Below are positions 1-5,348 of a DNA stretch of 5,667 nucleotides, in pieces. The notes beneath the pieces were generated by a model. That model saw only the letters and a list, made by a program, of their open reading frames with translations. It was not told where the DNA came from and did no database searches. Position 1 is the first letter of the stretch; every line of letters starts with the position of its first letter. The translations under genes and the position numbers were made by a program. Origin of the DNA: Verrucomicrobiota bacterium (GTDB lineage Bacteria > Verrucomicrobiota > Verrucomicrobiia > Chthoniobacterales > UBA10450); assembly GCA_003219115.1 (NCBI GenBank), contig QHPN01000231.1:8712-14378 (forward strand). Reading direction: 5' to 3'.

Positions 1-267
1 CATTGTTCATCGGACCGGCTCGACAAGGTGGTGGCCGCTTTTGGCCGTTCCAGCACCGGAATCGAGTTCGATGCACTCGATAACGCGCCGGTGAAGTTCG
101 TCGTCCTTTTCATTGTTCCCAAAAATCAGTTTCAAACGCATCTTCGCACGCTCGCTTCCATCGCAAAATTCTTGAACGATCGCAGCGTGCGCGATCAGCT
201 CGCCAGCGCCACTTCCGTCGACGAGATTATTTCAATTTTCCGCGCCCGGGCCCAGGCGACGGCGTAA
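1..267 (+). CDS. PTS EIIA type-2 domain protein (PtsN/fructose-type), 5'-truncated
   Basis: This is the C-terminal 88 residues of a phosphotransferase-system EIIA type-2 domain; the gene runs off the left edge in frame 1 and stops with TAA at 265-267. The visible protein opens with His-Cys-Ser-Ser-Asp-Arg-Leu, followed by VVAAFGRSSTGIEFDALD and then a hydrophobic strand (VKFVVLFIVP). In this family the phosphorylated histidine sits in a P-H motif about 9-13 residues before the 'V-V-x-x-F-G-R-S' strand, so the first codon of the window (CAT) is probably that active-site His; the preceding Pro cannot be seen. The tail, with a helix rich in Leu/Ala and ending 'SVDEIISIF', matches the family's last helix. 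A GTG at 28 could be read as a start, but that would remove the active site, so the open-ended reading is preferred. The domain could be a stand-alone PtsN-like regulator or the end of a fusion protein such as a transporter. Family call is firm, exact subfamily is not. Confidence 0.85.
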   Translation, partial: HCSSDRLDKVVAAFGRSSTGIEFDALDNAPVKFVVLFIVPKNQFQTHLRTLASIAKFLNDRSVRDQLASATSVDEIISIFRARAQATA

Positions 268-284
268 GTCCGAGCCGGACTGGC
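268..284. repeat. 17-bp palindromic direct repeat, copy 1
   Basis: The sequence GTCCGAGCCGGACTGGC occurs identically at 268-284 and 347-363, 79 bp apart. Its first 13 bases form a perfect hairpin (GTCCG stem, AGC loop, CGGAC stem). This copy starts on the base after the TAA stop of the EIIA gene, which would place a small stem-loop at the 3' end of that transcript. There is no following T-run, so termination activity is only a guess. Confidence 0.7.
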
Positions 285-346
285 GGTAAGCGCGCGCGCG
301 GGAATAATTGGATCGAAGGGACACGCTTCTGCGTATCCTGGACGCG

Positions 347-363
347 GTCCGAGCCGGACTGGC
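347..363. repeat. 17-bp palindromic direct repeat, copy 2
   Basis: Exact second copy of the 268-284 repeat, with the same GTCCG-AGC-CGGAC hairpin. Together with its upstream flank it forms the 11-mer GCGGTCCGAGC (344-354), which recurs at 1892-1902 inside the palindromic insert of argS. That suggests, weakly, that the spacer and the argS insert derive from related repeat sequences. Confidence 0.7.
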
Positions 364-465
364 ATCAAAGCGCATCCCTCCACTCTGTCATCCTGCGAGT
401 GTAATCCTGGCTTGTGTTGAATGGCCGACTTGGAAGTCGCGCCTCCCAGCCTACACTCAAACGCG

Positions 466-2229
466 ATGGAGACATTTCAGGCGCAATTAACCCGGAAACT
501 TTCCGATGCGCTTTCGTCGGCGGGGTTACCATTCGCCGGGGAAGTTACGCCCGCAACTGATCCGCGGTTTGGCGATTATCAAAGCAACACCGCGATGGTG
601 CTCGCGAAACAGCGCGGCGAGAATCCGCGCAAAATAGCGGAGAGCATCGTCAGCAAACTCGACGTCGCGGAAATCTCCGAGCTGCCAAGTGTCGCCGGTG
701 CCGGTTTCATCAACTTTACCCTGAAGCGAGAAGGAGTTGAGGAGAAAATCGCGGAGTTGGTCGATGACGAGCGACTCGGTGTGGCGACGGATTCGTCACC
801 AAAAAAAATCGTGGTCGATTTCGGCTCGCCCAATGTGGCCAAGCCGATGCACGTCGGTCACATTCGCAGCACCTTTTTAGGCGACGCCCTGGCGCGCATC
901 GCAGAGTTCCTCGGGCACGATGTTATTCGGGATAATCACATTGGCGATTGGGGGACGCAGTTCGGAATGGTGATCTGGGGTTGGAAGAATCTGCTCGATC
1001 TGGAGTCGCTCAAACGCGATCCGATTGCGGAGCTGGTTCGCATTTACAAGGAGACGAACGAGCGCGGAACCAAGGATGAAACGGTGCGGGAAGCGGTGCG
1101 GGCCGAGCTGGTGAAATTACAGGCCGGCGATTCGGAAAATTTCGCGATCTGGAAACAATGCGTCGATCTTTCGCTACAGGAATTTTCAAAAGCATACGAG
1201 TTACTCGACATTCATTACGACATTGTTCGCGGCGAAAGTTTCTATAACGACCGGCTCCCGGGCGTGGTCGATCGGTTGCTAAAAAAGGGGCTGGCCGAAA
1301 TCAGCGAAGGCGCGGTCTGCGTTTTCTTTCGCAACAGTCCTGAGCTGGCGGACAAGCCCGCGATCATTCGTAAGAGCGACGGCGGGTTCAATTACGCGAC
1401 CAGCGACATCGCGACAGTTGATTATCGAATCAATAAACTGAAGCGCGACACTCTTTGGTATGTTGTCGGCGCCCCACAAACGTTGCACTTCAAACAGATT
1501 TTCGAGATTGCACGACGGGAAGGGGACAAGGCCGATTTCCGCCACATTCCGTTTGGCAACGTTCTCGGTGAAAACCGGAAGTTAATGAAGACGCGATCGG
1601 GCGAAAATGTTCCGCTACGCGATTTGCTGGAGGAAGCGATCACGCGGGCGGAGAAAATCATCGCCGACAAAAATCCGGAATTGAACGAGCCGGAACGAAA
1701 AGAGATCGCGAAAATCATTGGCATCGGCGCGGTCAAGTATGCGGATCTCTCGCAATATCGGATGACCGACTACGTTTTTTCCTGGGACAAAATGTTGGCG
1801 CTGCATGGAAACACTGCGCCTTACTTGCAGAACGCTTACGTCCGGATTCGCTCGATTTTCCGAAAGAATGCAGTCGACCCGCTCAGTCGGGGCGGTCCGA
1901 GCTCTCCACGGCGAGTCTGCGACCGGGCTGGCGGCTCACGGCAACAGACGGCCGTGACTTTGGCGGAGCCGGCTGAAATGGATTTGGCAAAACGGCTGTG
2001 CCAGTTCGCGGAGGTTGTCCCACAGGTGCTGAACGATTTTCGGCCGAACGTTCTGGCGAATTATTTGTTCGAGCTGGCGAACAGCTTTCATGCTTTTTAC
2101 GAGGCGTGTCCGGTTTTGAAAGCGGAAGAACCAGCGCGTTCATCGCGACTGGCGCTGTGCGATTTGACCGGGCGGGTGCTGCAAGGTGGGCTGAAATTGC
2201 TCGGGATCGGGGTGCCAGAGAGGATGTGA
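466..2229 (+). CDS. argS: Arginyl-tRNA synthetase (class I)
   Basis: ArgRS charges tRNA-Arg with arginine in the cytoplasm, using ATP. From the ATG at 466 the product is 587 residues, usual for the family. The N-terminal tRNA-recognition domain (about 1-90) carries FGDYQ at 35-39. The class I core has HVGH (129-132) as the HIGH signature, followed by GDWGTQF (160-166). KTRSG (375-379) takes the place of KMSKS, as in the eukaryote-like ArgRS group. The DALR-type anticodon-binding domain starts around 'TAPYLQNAYVRIRSIF' and the protein ends GVPERM. Residues about 470-496, rich in Gly, Arg, Ser and Pro, look foreign and correspond to a palindromic DNA insert in a variable linker; the conserved sequence resumes at LAEPAEMDLA. 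An in-frame ATG at 421 would add 15 residues, but that stretch holds a small palindrome and reads like intergenic repeat. No clear Shine-Dalgarno precedes either start. The enzyme is probably functional, since no catalytic motif is interrupted. Confidence 0.93.
   Translation: METFQAQLTRKLSDALSSAGLPFAGEVTPATDPRFGDYQSNTAMVLAKQRGENPRKIAESIVSKLDVAEISELPSVAGAGFINFTLKREGVEEKIAELVDDERLGVATDSSPKKIVVDFGSPNVAKPMHVGHIRSTFLGDALARIAEFLGHDVIRDNHIGDWGTQFGMVIWGWKNLLDLESLKRDPIAELVRIYKETNERGTKDETVREAVRAELVKLQAGDSENFAIWKQCVDLSLQEFSKAYELLDIHYDIVRGESFYNDRLPGVVDRLLKKGLAEISEGAVCVFFRNSPELADKPAIIRKSDGGFNYATSDIATVDYRINKLKRDTLWYVVGAPQTLHFKQIFEIARREGDKADFRHIPFGNVLGENRKLMKTRSGENVPLRDLLEEAITRAEKIIADKNPELNEPERKEIAKIIGIGAVKYADLSQYRMTDYVFSWDKMLALHGNTAPYLQNAYVRIRSIFRKNAVDPLSRGGPSSPRRVCDRAGGSRQQTAVTLAEPAEMDLAKRLCQFAEVVPQVLNDFRPNVLANYLFELANSFHAFYEACPVLKAEEPARSSRLALCDLTGRVLQGGLKLLGIGVPERM
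1873..1957 (+). repeat. In-frame palindromic repeat insert within argS
   Basis: This part of argS encodes a low-complexity stretch (VDPLSRGGPSSPRRV and onward, about residues 470-496) between two conserved segments of the anticodon-binding domain. The DNA holds a perfect 7-bp inverted repeat, TCACGGC (1936-1942) with GCCGTGA (1951-1957), around an 8-base loop. An alternative longer pairing joins 1907-1919 with 1945-1956, eleven pairs with a small asymmetric bulge. An 11-mer (1892-1902) also occurs in the spacer upstream of argS. The insert keeps the reading frame. Its boundaries are estimates, made by judging where ArgRS-like protein sequence stops and resumes. It resembles in principle the Rickettsia palindromic elements that sit inside genes, but I have no evidence of homology. 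Confidence 0.5.
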
Positions 2230-2234
2230 TGTGC

Positions 2235-2278
2235 AAATGACGAAGCACGAAATGACGAAATGACGAAGGAATGACGAA
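2235..2278. repeat. Short tandem array of AATGACGAA units
   Basis: Four copies of AATGACGAA lie at 2236-2244, 2251-2259, 2259-2267 and 2270-2278. A degenerate GCACGAA unit sits between the first two. The array begins six bases after the argS stop codon. Read on the minus strand it gives Phe/Val/Ile/Ser-rich nonsense peptides, which explains the long spurious reading frame there. I associate this motif with intergenic repeats of Verrucomicrobiota genomes, from memory only. Confidence 0.75.
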
Positions 2279-2312
2279 CAGAGCTGCCAGCGTTCGCCAT
2301 TAATTCTTTACA

Positions 2313-2347
2313 TTGGGCGTTGGACGTTGGGCGTTGAGCGTTGAACG
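2313..2347. repeat. Five tandem heptads, consensus TTGRRCG
   Basis: Five contiguous 7-bp units read TTGGGCG, TTGGACG, TTGGGCG, TTGAGCG and TTGAACG. The variation is confined to A/G at positions 4 and 5, so all changes are transitions. The array ends 24 bases before the treY start codon. The regular phase is clear in the sequence; whether the array binds a protein, regulates treY or is inert is unknown. It is far too short and spacer-free to be a CRISPR array. Confidence 0.75.
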
Positions 2348-2371
2348 TTTTCTTTCTTAACCGAGCGAGCA

Positions 2372-4210
2372 GTGAAAGCCGAGCACCCACGCATCCCAAC
2401 CGCGACCTACCGCTTGCAGTTCAACAAGAACTTCACCTTCCGGCAGGCGCGCGAAATTGTGCCGTATCTTGATCAGCTCGGGATCAGTCATGCCTACGCA
2501 TCGCCCTATTTCCAGGCCGGCGCCGAGAGCATGCACGGGTACGACATTACCGATCACAACAAGCTCAATGCCGCGATCGGGTCGCGTGAAGATTACGATG
2601 CCTGGGTCGCTGAGCTGCACGCGCATGGCATGGGACAAATCGTCGATTTCGTTCCCAACCACATGGGCATTAACGATCCGCAAAATGTCTGGTGGCAGGA
2701 TGTGCTCGAAAATGGTCCAAGCTCACTTTACGCGCCCTATTTCGATATCGATTGGCGCCCTCTCAAAACCGATTTGCACGAGAAAGTCCTGCTCCCAATT
2801 CTCGGAGATCAATATGGTCGCGTCCTCGAACGTGGCGAGCTGAAAGTGCGCTTCGATGCCGGCTCATTCTCCCTGAATTACTTCGACCACGTTTTTCCAA
2901 TCGCACCCGGGACCTACCGTTACATTCTGGAGCTCGCGCTGGAAAATCTGGCGGAATTTCGTGACGAAGATTTCTATGCGGAATTCCAGAGCATCCGCAC
3001 GGCGCTCGAATATTTGCCGCGCCGGACCGAGACCGATCCCGAACGCATCAAGGAGCGCGCGCGGGAAAAGGAGATCATCAAAAAACGCTTGGAACGTCGT
3101 TGCGCGGAAGCGCCACCGGTGCTGCGCGCAATTGAAAAAGCAGTCGAGACCATTAATGGCCACGTCGGCAACCCGCGTAGTTTCGATCGGCTTGACGAAT
3201 TATTGAACGCGCAATCTTATCGGCTCGCGTTCTGGCGGGTCGCAGCAGAGGAAATCAATTACCGCCGCTTTTTCGACGTTAACGATCTCGCGGCCATTCG
3301 CGTGGAATTACCGGAAGTTTTCGACGCGGCCCACAAACTTCTTTTTGAACTTGTCGCCAGCGGTGCCCTCAATGGGCTGCGCATCGATCATCCCGACGGG
3401 CTTTATCGACCGCTCGAATATTTCGAGAAACTACAACTGCACTGCGCCAAAGCCTTGCGCATTCCGTTGCCGAAAGATGGCCGCGCGATTTATCTGATCG
3501 TCGAAAAAATTCTGGGTGGCGATGAACAGTTACCGAAAAACTGGCCGGTCCACGGCACAACCGGCTACGACTTTGCCAATCAAGTCGCGGGCGTGCTGGT
3601 CGATCACAACGCCGAAGGCGCGATTAGCAAAATCTTCAAGCGTTTCATCGGTCACTCCCTGCACTTCGGCCACCTCGTTTACGCCAAGAAGCGGCTGGTC
3701 ATGCGCATTTCCCTGGCCAACGAAGTTAACGTTCTTGGCAACATGGTGGATCGATTGTCGGAACATAATCGCTGGTTTCGCGATTACACTTTGGAAGCGT
3801 TGGCCCGGGCGGTGCGCGAAACGATCGCATGTTTTCCCGTTTATCGCACTTATCTGGAACCGGGAAAACCGGTGAGCCAAGAGGACCGCTCGGTGATCGA
3901 GCGCGCGGTGGCGGCGGCCAAGCGACGCAATCCCGCGATCGAGGAATCGGTCTTTAACTTTTTACGCGACCTTTTGCTCTTTCGTTTTCCGGAAAACCTC
4001 GATGAAGAGCAACGCGCTGCGCACGCGCAATTCGTGCTCAAGTTTCAACAATTCACCGGCCCGATCATGGCCAAGGGACTGGAGGACACGGCGTTTTACA
4101 TCTACAACCGGCTCGCCGCGCTGAACGAAGTCGGAGGCGACCCGCATTTCTTTGGTCTGAGGGTTGAGGCGCGATTGGCCGAGCAGTCTGCTCGCGACAT
4201 CGACCCATGA
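2372..4210 (+). CDS. treY: TreY N-terminal fragment (frame 2)
   Basis: This is the first 612 residues of the broken treY. The GTG at 2372 is the first usable start after an in-frame TGA at 2342, and it places the family's opening 'IPTATYRLQF' at residues 8-17, where expected; the ribosome-binding site is weak at best (GAGCGAG upstream). The (beta/alpha)8 barrel is visible: GISHAYASPYF, HGYDITDHNKLN, then VDFVPNHMG at 91-99. A charged helical insert (ERAREKEIIKKRLERR) and the YRLAFWRVAAEEINYRRFFD segment are both usual in bacterial TreY. The nucleophile Asp is D339 in LRIDHPDGL and the acid/base Glu is E378 in IVEKIL. Correct TreY sequence continues to about FGLRVE; the last 13-14 residues are out-of-frame. 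Its TGA stop (4208-4210) overlaps the GAC codon (4209-4211) of the third catalytic Asp in the other frame. Alone, this fragment should be inactive. Confidence 0.85.
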   Translation: MKAEHPRIPTATYRLQFNKNFTFRQAREIVPYLDQLGISHAYASPYFQAGAESMHGYDITDHNKLNAAIGSREDYDAWVAELHAHGMGQIVDFVPNHMGINDPQNVWWQDVLENGPSSLYAPYFDIDWRPLKTDLHEKVLLPILGDQYGRVLERGELKVRFDAGSFSLNYFDHVFPIAPGTYRYILELALENLAEFRDEDFYAEFQSIRTALEYLPRRTETDPERIKERAREKEIIKKRLERRCAEAPPVLRAIEKAVETINGHVGNPRSFDRLDELLNAQSYRLAFWRVAAEEINYRRFFDVNDLAAIRVELPEVFDAAHKLLFELVASGALNGLRIDHPDGLYRPLEYFEKLQLHCAKALRIPLPKDGRAIYLIVEKILGGDEQLPKNWPVHGTTGYDFANQVAGVLVDHNAEGAISKIFKRFIGHSLHFGHLVYAKKRLVMRISLANEVNVLGNMVDRLSEHNRWFRDYTLEALARAVRETIACFPVYRTYLEPGKPVSQEDRSVIERAVAAAKRRNPAIEESVFNFLRDLLLFRFPENLDEEQRAAHAQFVLKFQQFTGPIMAKGLEDTAFYIYNRLAALNEVGGDPHFFGLRVEARLAEQSARDIDP

Positions 4211-5189
4211 CACAAAACGCAGTGAAGATGTGCGCGCGCGCATGCTCGCGATTTCGGAGATTCCGCAACTGTGGGGGCGGTCGCTGCAAAAATGGCGCAC
4301 CGCCAATCGTCGCTTCAAAAAGGAAATCGACGAGGCGGAAGCACCCGATGCCGGGGAGGAATATCTACTTTACCAAACCTTGCTCGGGACCTGGCCAGTC
4401 GATGTTGATGGAATGCCGGCGCCATCGGTCAGCAAAGAATTCGTTAGCCGCATCCAGGGTTATATGGCGAAGGCGCTGAAGGAAGCGAAGCTAAACACGA
4501 GCTGGATTCAGCCTAACGAGAACTGGGATAACGCCATGGTGGAGTTTGTAGCCAGGATTTTGGAGGCGGGACCGCCCAATAAATTCCTGCCGGCGTTTTT
4601 GCCGGTGGCGCAAGAGATCGCGCGGCTCGGCGCGATCAATTCTCTCGCGCAGATCACGATTAAATTTACAGCGCCGGGCGTGCCGGATGTTTATCAGGGA
4701 ACCGAGCTTTGGGACGACAGCCTGGTCGATCCGGATAATCGGCGCGCGGTCGATTATGGACGACGGCGTGAGATGCTACGACAGATCGAGAATGTGCCCC
4801 CGCGCGACCTGATGCGATGTTGGGCCGACGGGAGGATTAAGTTGGGTCTAACCCAGCGGCTCTTGCATTTGCGGCGCGACAAGGCGGAGCTGTTCCGCGA
4901 GGGAAATTACGAAGCGATTAATTTTGGCGGCGCGTTCGCCGATTGCGCAATCGGTTTTGTTCGGCGACACGGTGAGCGGGCAATCGTCGTGATTGTGCCA
5001 CGGTTGTCATTGCGCGTCGGGTTTCCGCCAGTCGGCGAACGCTGGCAGGATACGCATGCTATTCTGCCATCTGGTCTGTCTGGTTTGCGCGATATTTTCA
5101 GCGATCGCGAAGTTCGCGCTGAAAATTCGCAGCTGAAATTGTCGGAAGCAATGTCGCAGCTTCCCTTTGCGGTGTTTGGGAATTCGTAG
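4164..5189 (+). CDS. treY: TreY C-terminal fragment (frame 3)
   Basis: This is the rest of treY, 341 residues if read from the TTG at 4164, which lies one codon after an in-frame TGA (4158-4160). It overlaps the N-terminal fragment by 47 bases. TreY-like sequence starts at once: WPSSLLATSTHDTKR, with the transition-state-stabilising Asp at residue 16, then SEDVRAR. Near 171-195 comes the hallmark PGVPDVYQGTELWD followed by SLVDPDNRR, then a C-terminal beta-sandwich-like domain to FAVFGNS. There is no recognisable ribosome-binding site for the TTG and no reason for the cell to start here, so independent translation is doubtful. The fragment lacks the nucleophile and the acid/base residues and cannot be a complete enzyme. 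Family assignment is very firm; real expression as a separate protein is not. Confidence 0.75.
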   Translation: MRRDWPSSLLATSTHDTKRSEDVRARMLAISEIPQLWGRSLQKWRTANRRFKKEIDEAEAPDAGEEYLLYQTLLGTWPVDVDGMPAPSVSKEFVSRIQGYMAKALKEAKLNTSWIQPNENWDNAMVEFVARILEAGPPNKFLPAFLPVAQEIARLGAINSLAQITIKFTAPGVPDVYQGTELWDDSLVDPDNRRAVDYGRRREMLRQIENVPPRDLMRCWADGRIKLGLTQRLLHLRRDKAELFREGNYEAINFGGAFADCAIGFVRRHGERAIVVIVPRLSLRVGFPPVGERWQDTHAILPSGLSGLRDIFSDREVRAENSQLKLSEAMSQLPFAVFGNS

Positions 5190-5342
5190 CGGACGTGGCG
5201 CGAAACGGCAGATTACGTGGCGCGCGATCTGAACTCCGGGTAGCGCACGCGTCTCGCGTGTTGGTTTCGGCGTGCCGCCGAAACAGTCTTTCGAAAAGTC
5301 CGCCATGACGAGACGTCATCATCAGCACGCGAGACGCGCGCG
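5190..5342. other. Convergent intergenic region between treY and the membrane protein gene
   Basis: The gap holds no gene. Its first part has a 10-bp direct repeat, ACGTGGCGCG, at 5193-5202 and 5215-5224. The rest is filled by the large inverted repeat listed separately. Reading frames across this stretch on the minus strand are translations of that repeat, not proteins. Confidence 0.65.
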
Positions 5343-5348
5343 CTACCC
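5238..5348. repeat. 111-bp inverted-repeat element with two nested hairpins
   Basis: The outer arms, 5238-5260 and 5326-5348, are 23 bp each and complementary at 22 of 23 positions (one A/G difference between the left arm and the reverse complement of the right). Inside lie two perfect hairpins. One is GTTTCGGCG-TGC-CGCCGAAAC at 5264-5284 and the other is ATGACG-AGA-CGTCAT at 5305-5319. A single-stranded copy could fold as a long stem topped by a three-way junction. The element sits between convergent genes and could stop transcription from both sides, but no T-tract marks it as an ordinary terminator. The shape also fits a small non-autonomous palindromic (REP/MITE-like) element; I see no flanking target duplication. 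Confidence 0.75.

Larger units (their letters stand above)
268..465. other. Repeat-rich spacer between the EIIA gene and argS
   Basis: No credible gene lies here. Directly after the EIIA stop codon comes a 17-bp sequence that recurs at 347-363 (listed separately). A run of alternating G and C covers 290-300. A small perfect inverted repeat, CGACTT-GG-AAGTCG, occupies 426-439, just before the chosen argS start. No T-tract follows any of the hairpins, so none looks like a classical intrinsic terminator. I could not pick out a convincing -10/-35 pair. Confidence 0.6.
2372..5189 (+). pseudogene. treY: Maltooligosyl trehalose synthase, frameshifted
   Basis: TreY (GH13 family) rearranges the reducing-end alpha-1,4 bond of maltooligosaccharides to an alpha-1,1 bond; TreZ then releases trehalose. 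The whole gene is present, about 939 codons, but the first part reads in frame 2 and the rest in frame 3. The change of frame falls at about 4155-4175. Upstream the protein reads NEVGGDPHFFGLRVE and downstream RRDWPSSLLATSTHDTKR. In TreY proteins I know, about 16 residues, including a conserved 'EFH..N..R' stretch, separate FG from WP; here only 19 bases do. That fits a deletion of roughly 29 bp. The two nearest catalytic equivalents, Asp (RIDHPDG) and Glu (VEKIL), are in the first frame and the third Asp (STHDTKR) in the second. The reading frames on both sides are otherwise clean, which points to a recent lesion or to an assembly or sequencing fault. No treZ is visible. Confidence 0.8.

Noticed and set aside
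28..267. EIIA gene starting at the GTG at 28
   Set aside because: The frame is open to the window edge and the upstream codons match the family, including the probable active-site His at codon 1.
308..490. Small plus-strand reading frame between the EIIA gene and argS
   Set aside because: It starts at TTG without a ribosome-binding site, consists of spacer and repeat sequence, and runs into the argS start in a different frame.
1883..2248. 121-codon minus-strand reading frame opposite the end of argS
   Set aside because: It lies fully antisense to well-conserved ArgRS coding sequence and has no recognisable protein features; codon structure explains it as a shadow.
2313..2347. Possible CRISPR-like or iteron array
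   Set aside because: The units are 7 bp with no spacers, there are no cas or replication genes, and the array is only 35 bp long.
2097..2399. Minus-strand reading frame of 100 codons across the argS-treY gap
   Set aside because: Its middle is a translation of the two tandem repeat arrays (TFNAQRPTSNAQ and SFVISSF-type peptides), a familiar artefact of such repeats.
4190..4215. Programmed +1 frameshift at the CCA-TGA of the upstream treY fragment, similar in form to the prfB site
   Set aside because: Slipping one base at TGA would read GAC ACA AAA and recover the catalytic Asp. But the conserved WPSSLLATSTH segment just upstream lies in the other frame and would be lost, so the true frame change must be earlier, near 4155-4175.
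5238..5348. Classical intrinsic terminator
   Set aside because: The stems are strong, but no T-tract follows on either strand; a role in ending transcripts remains possible but unsupported.
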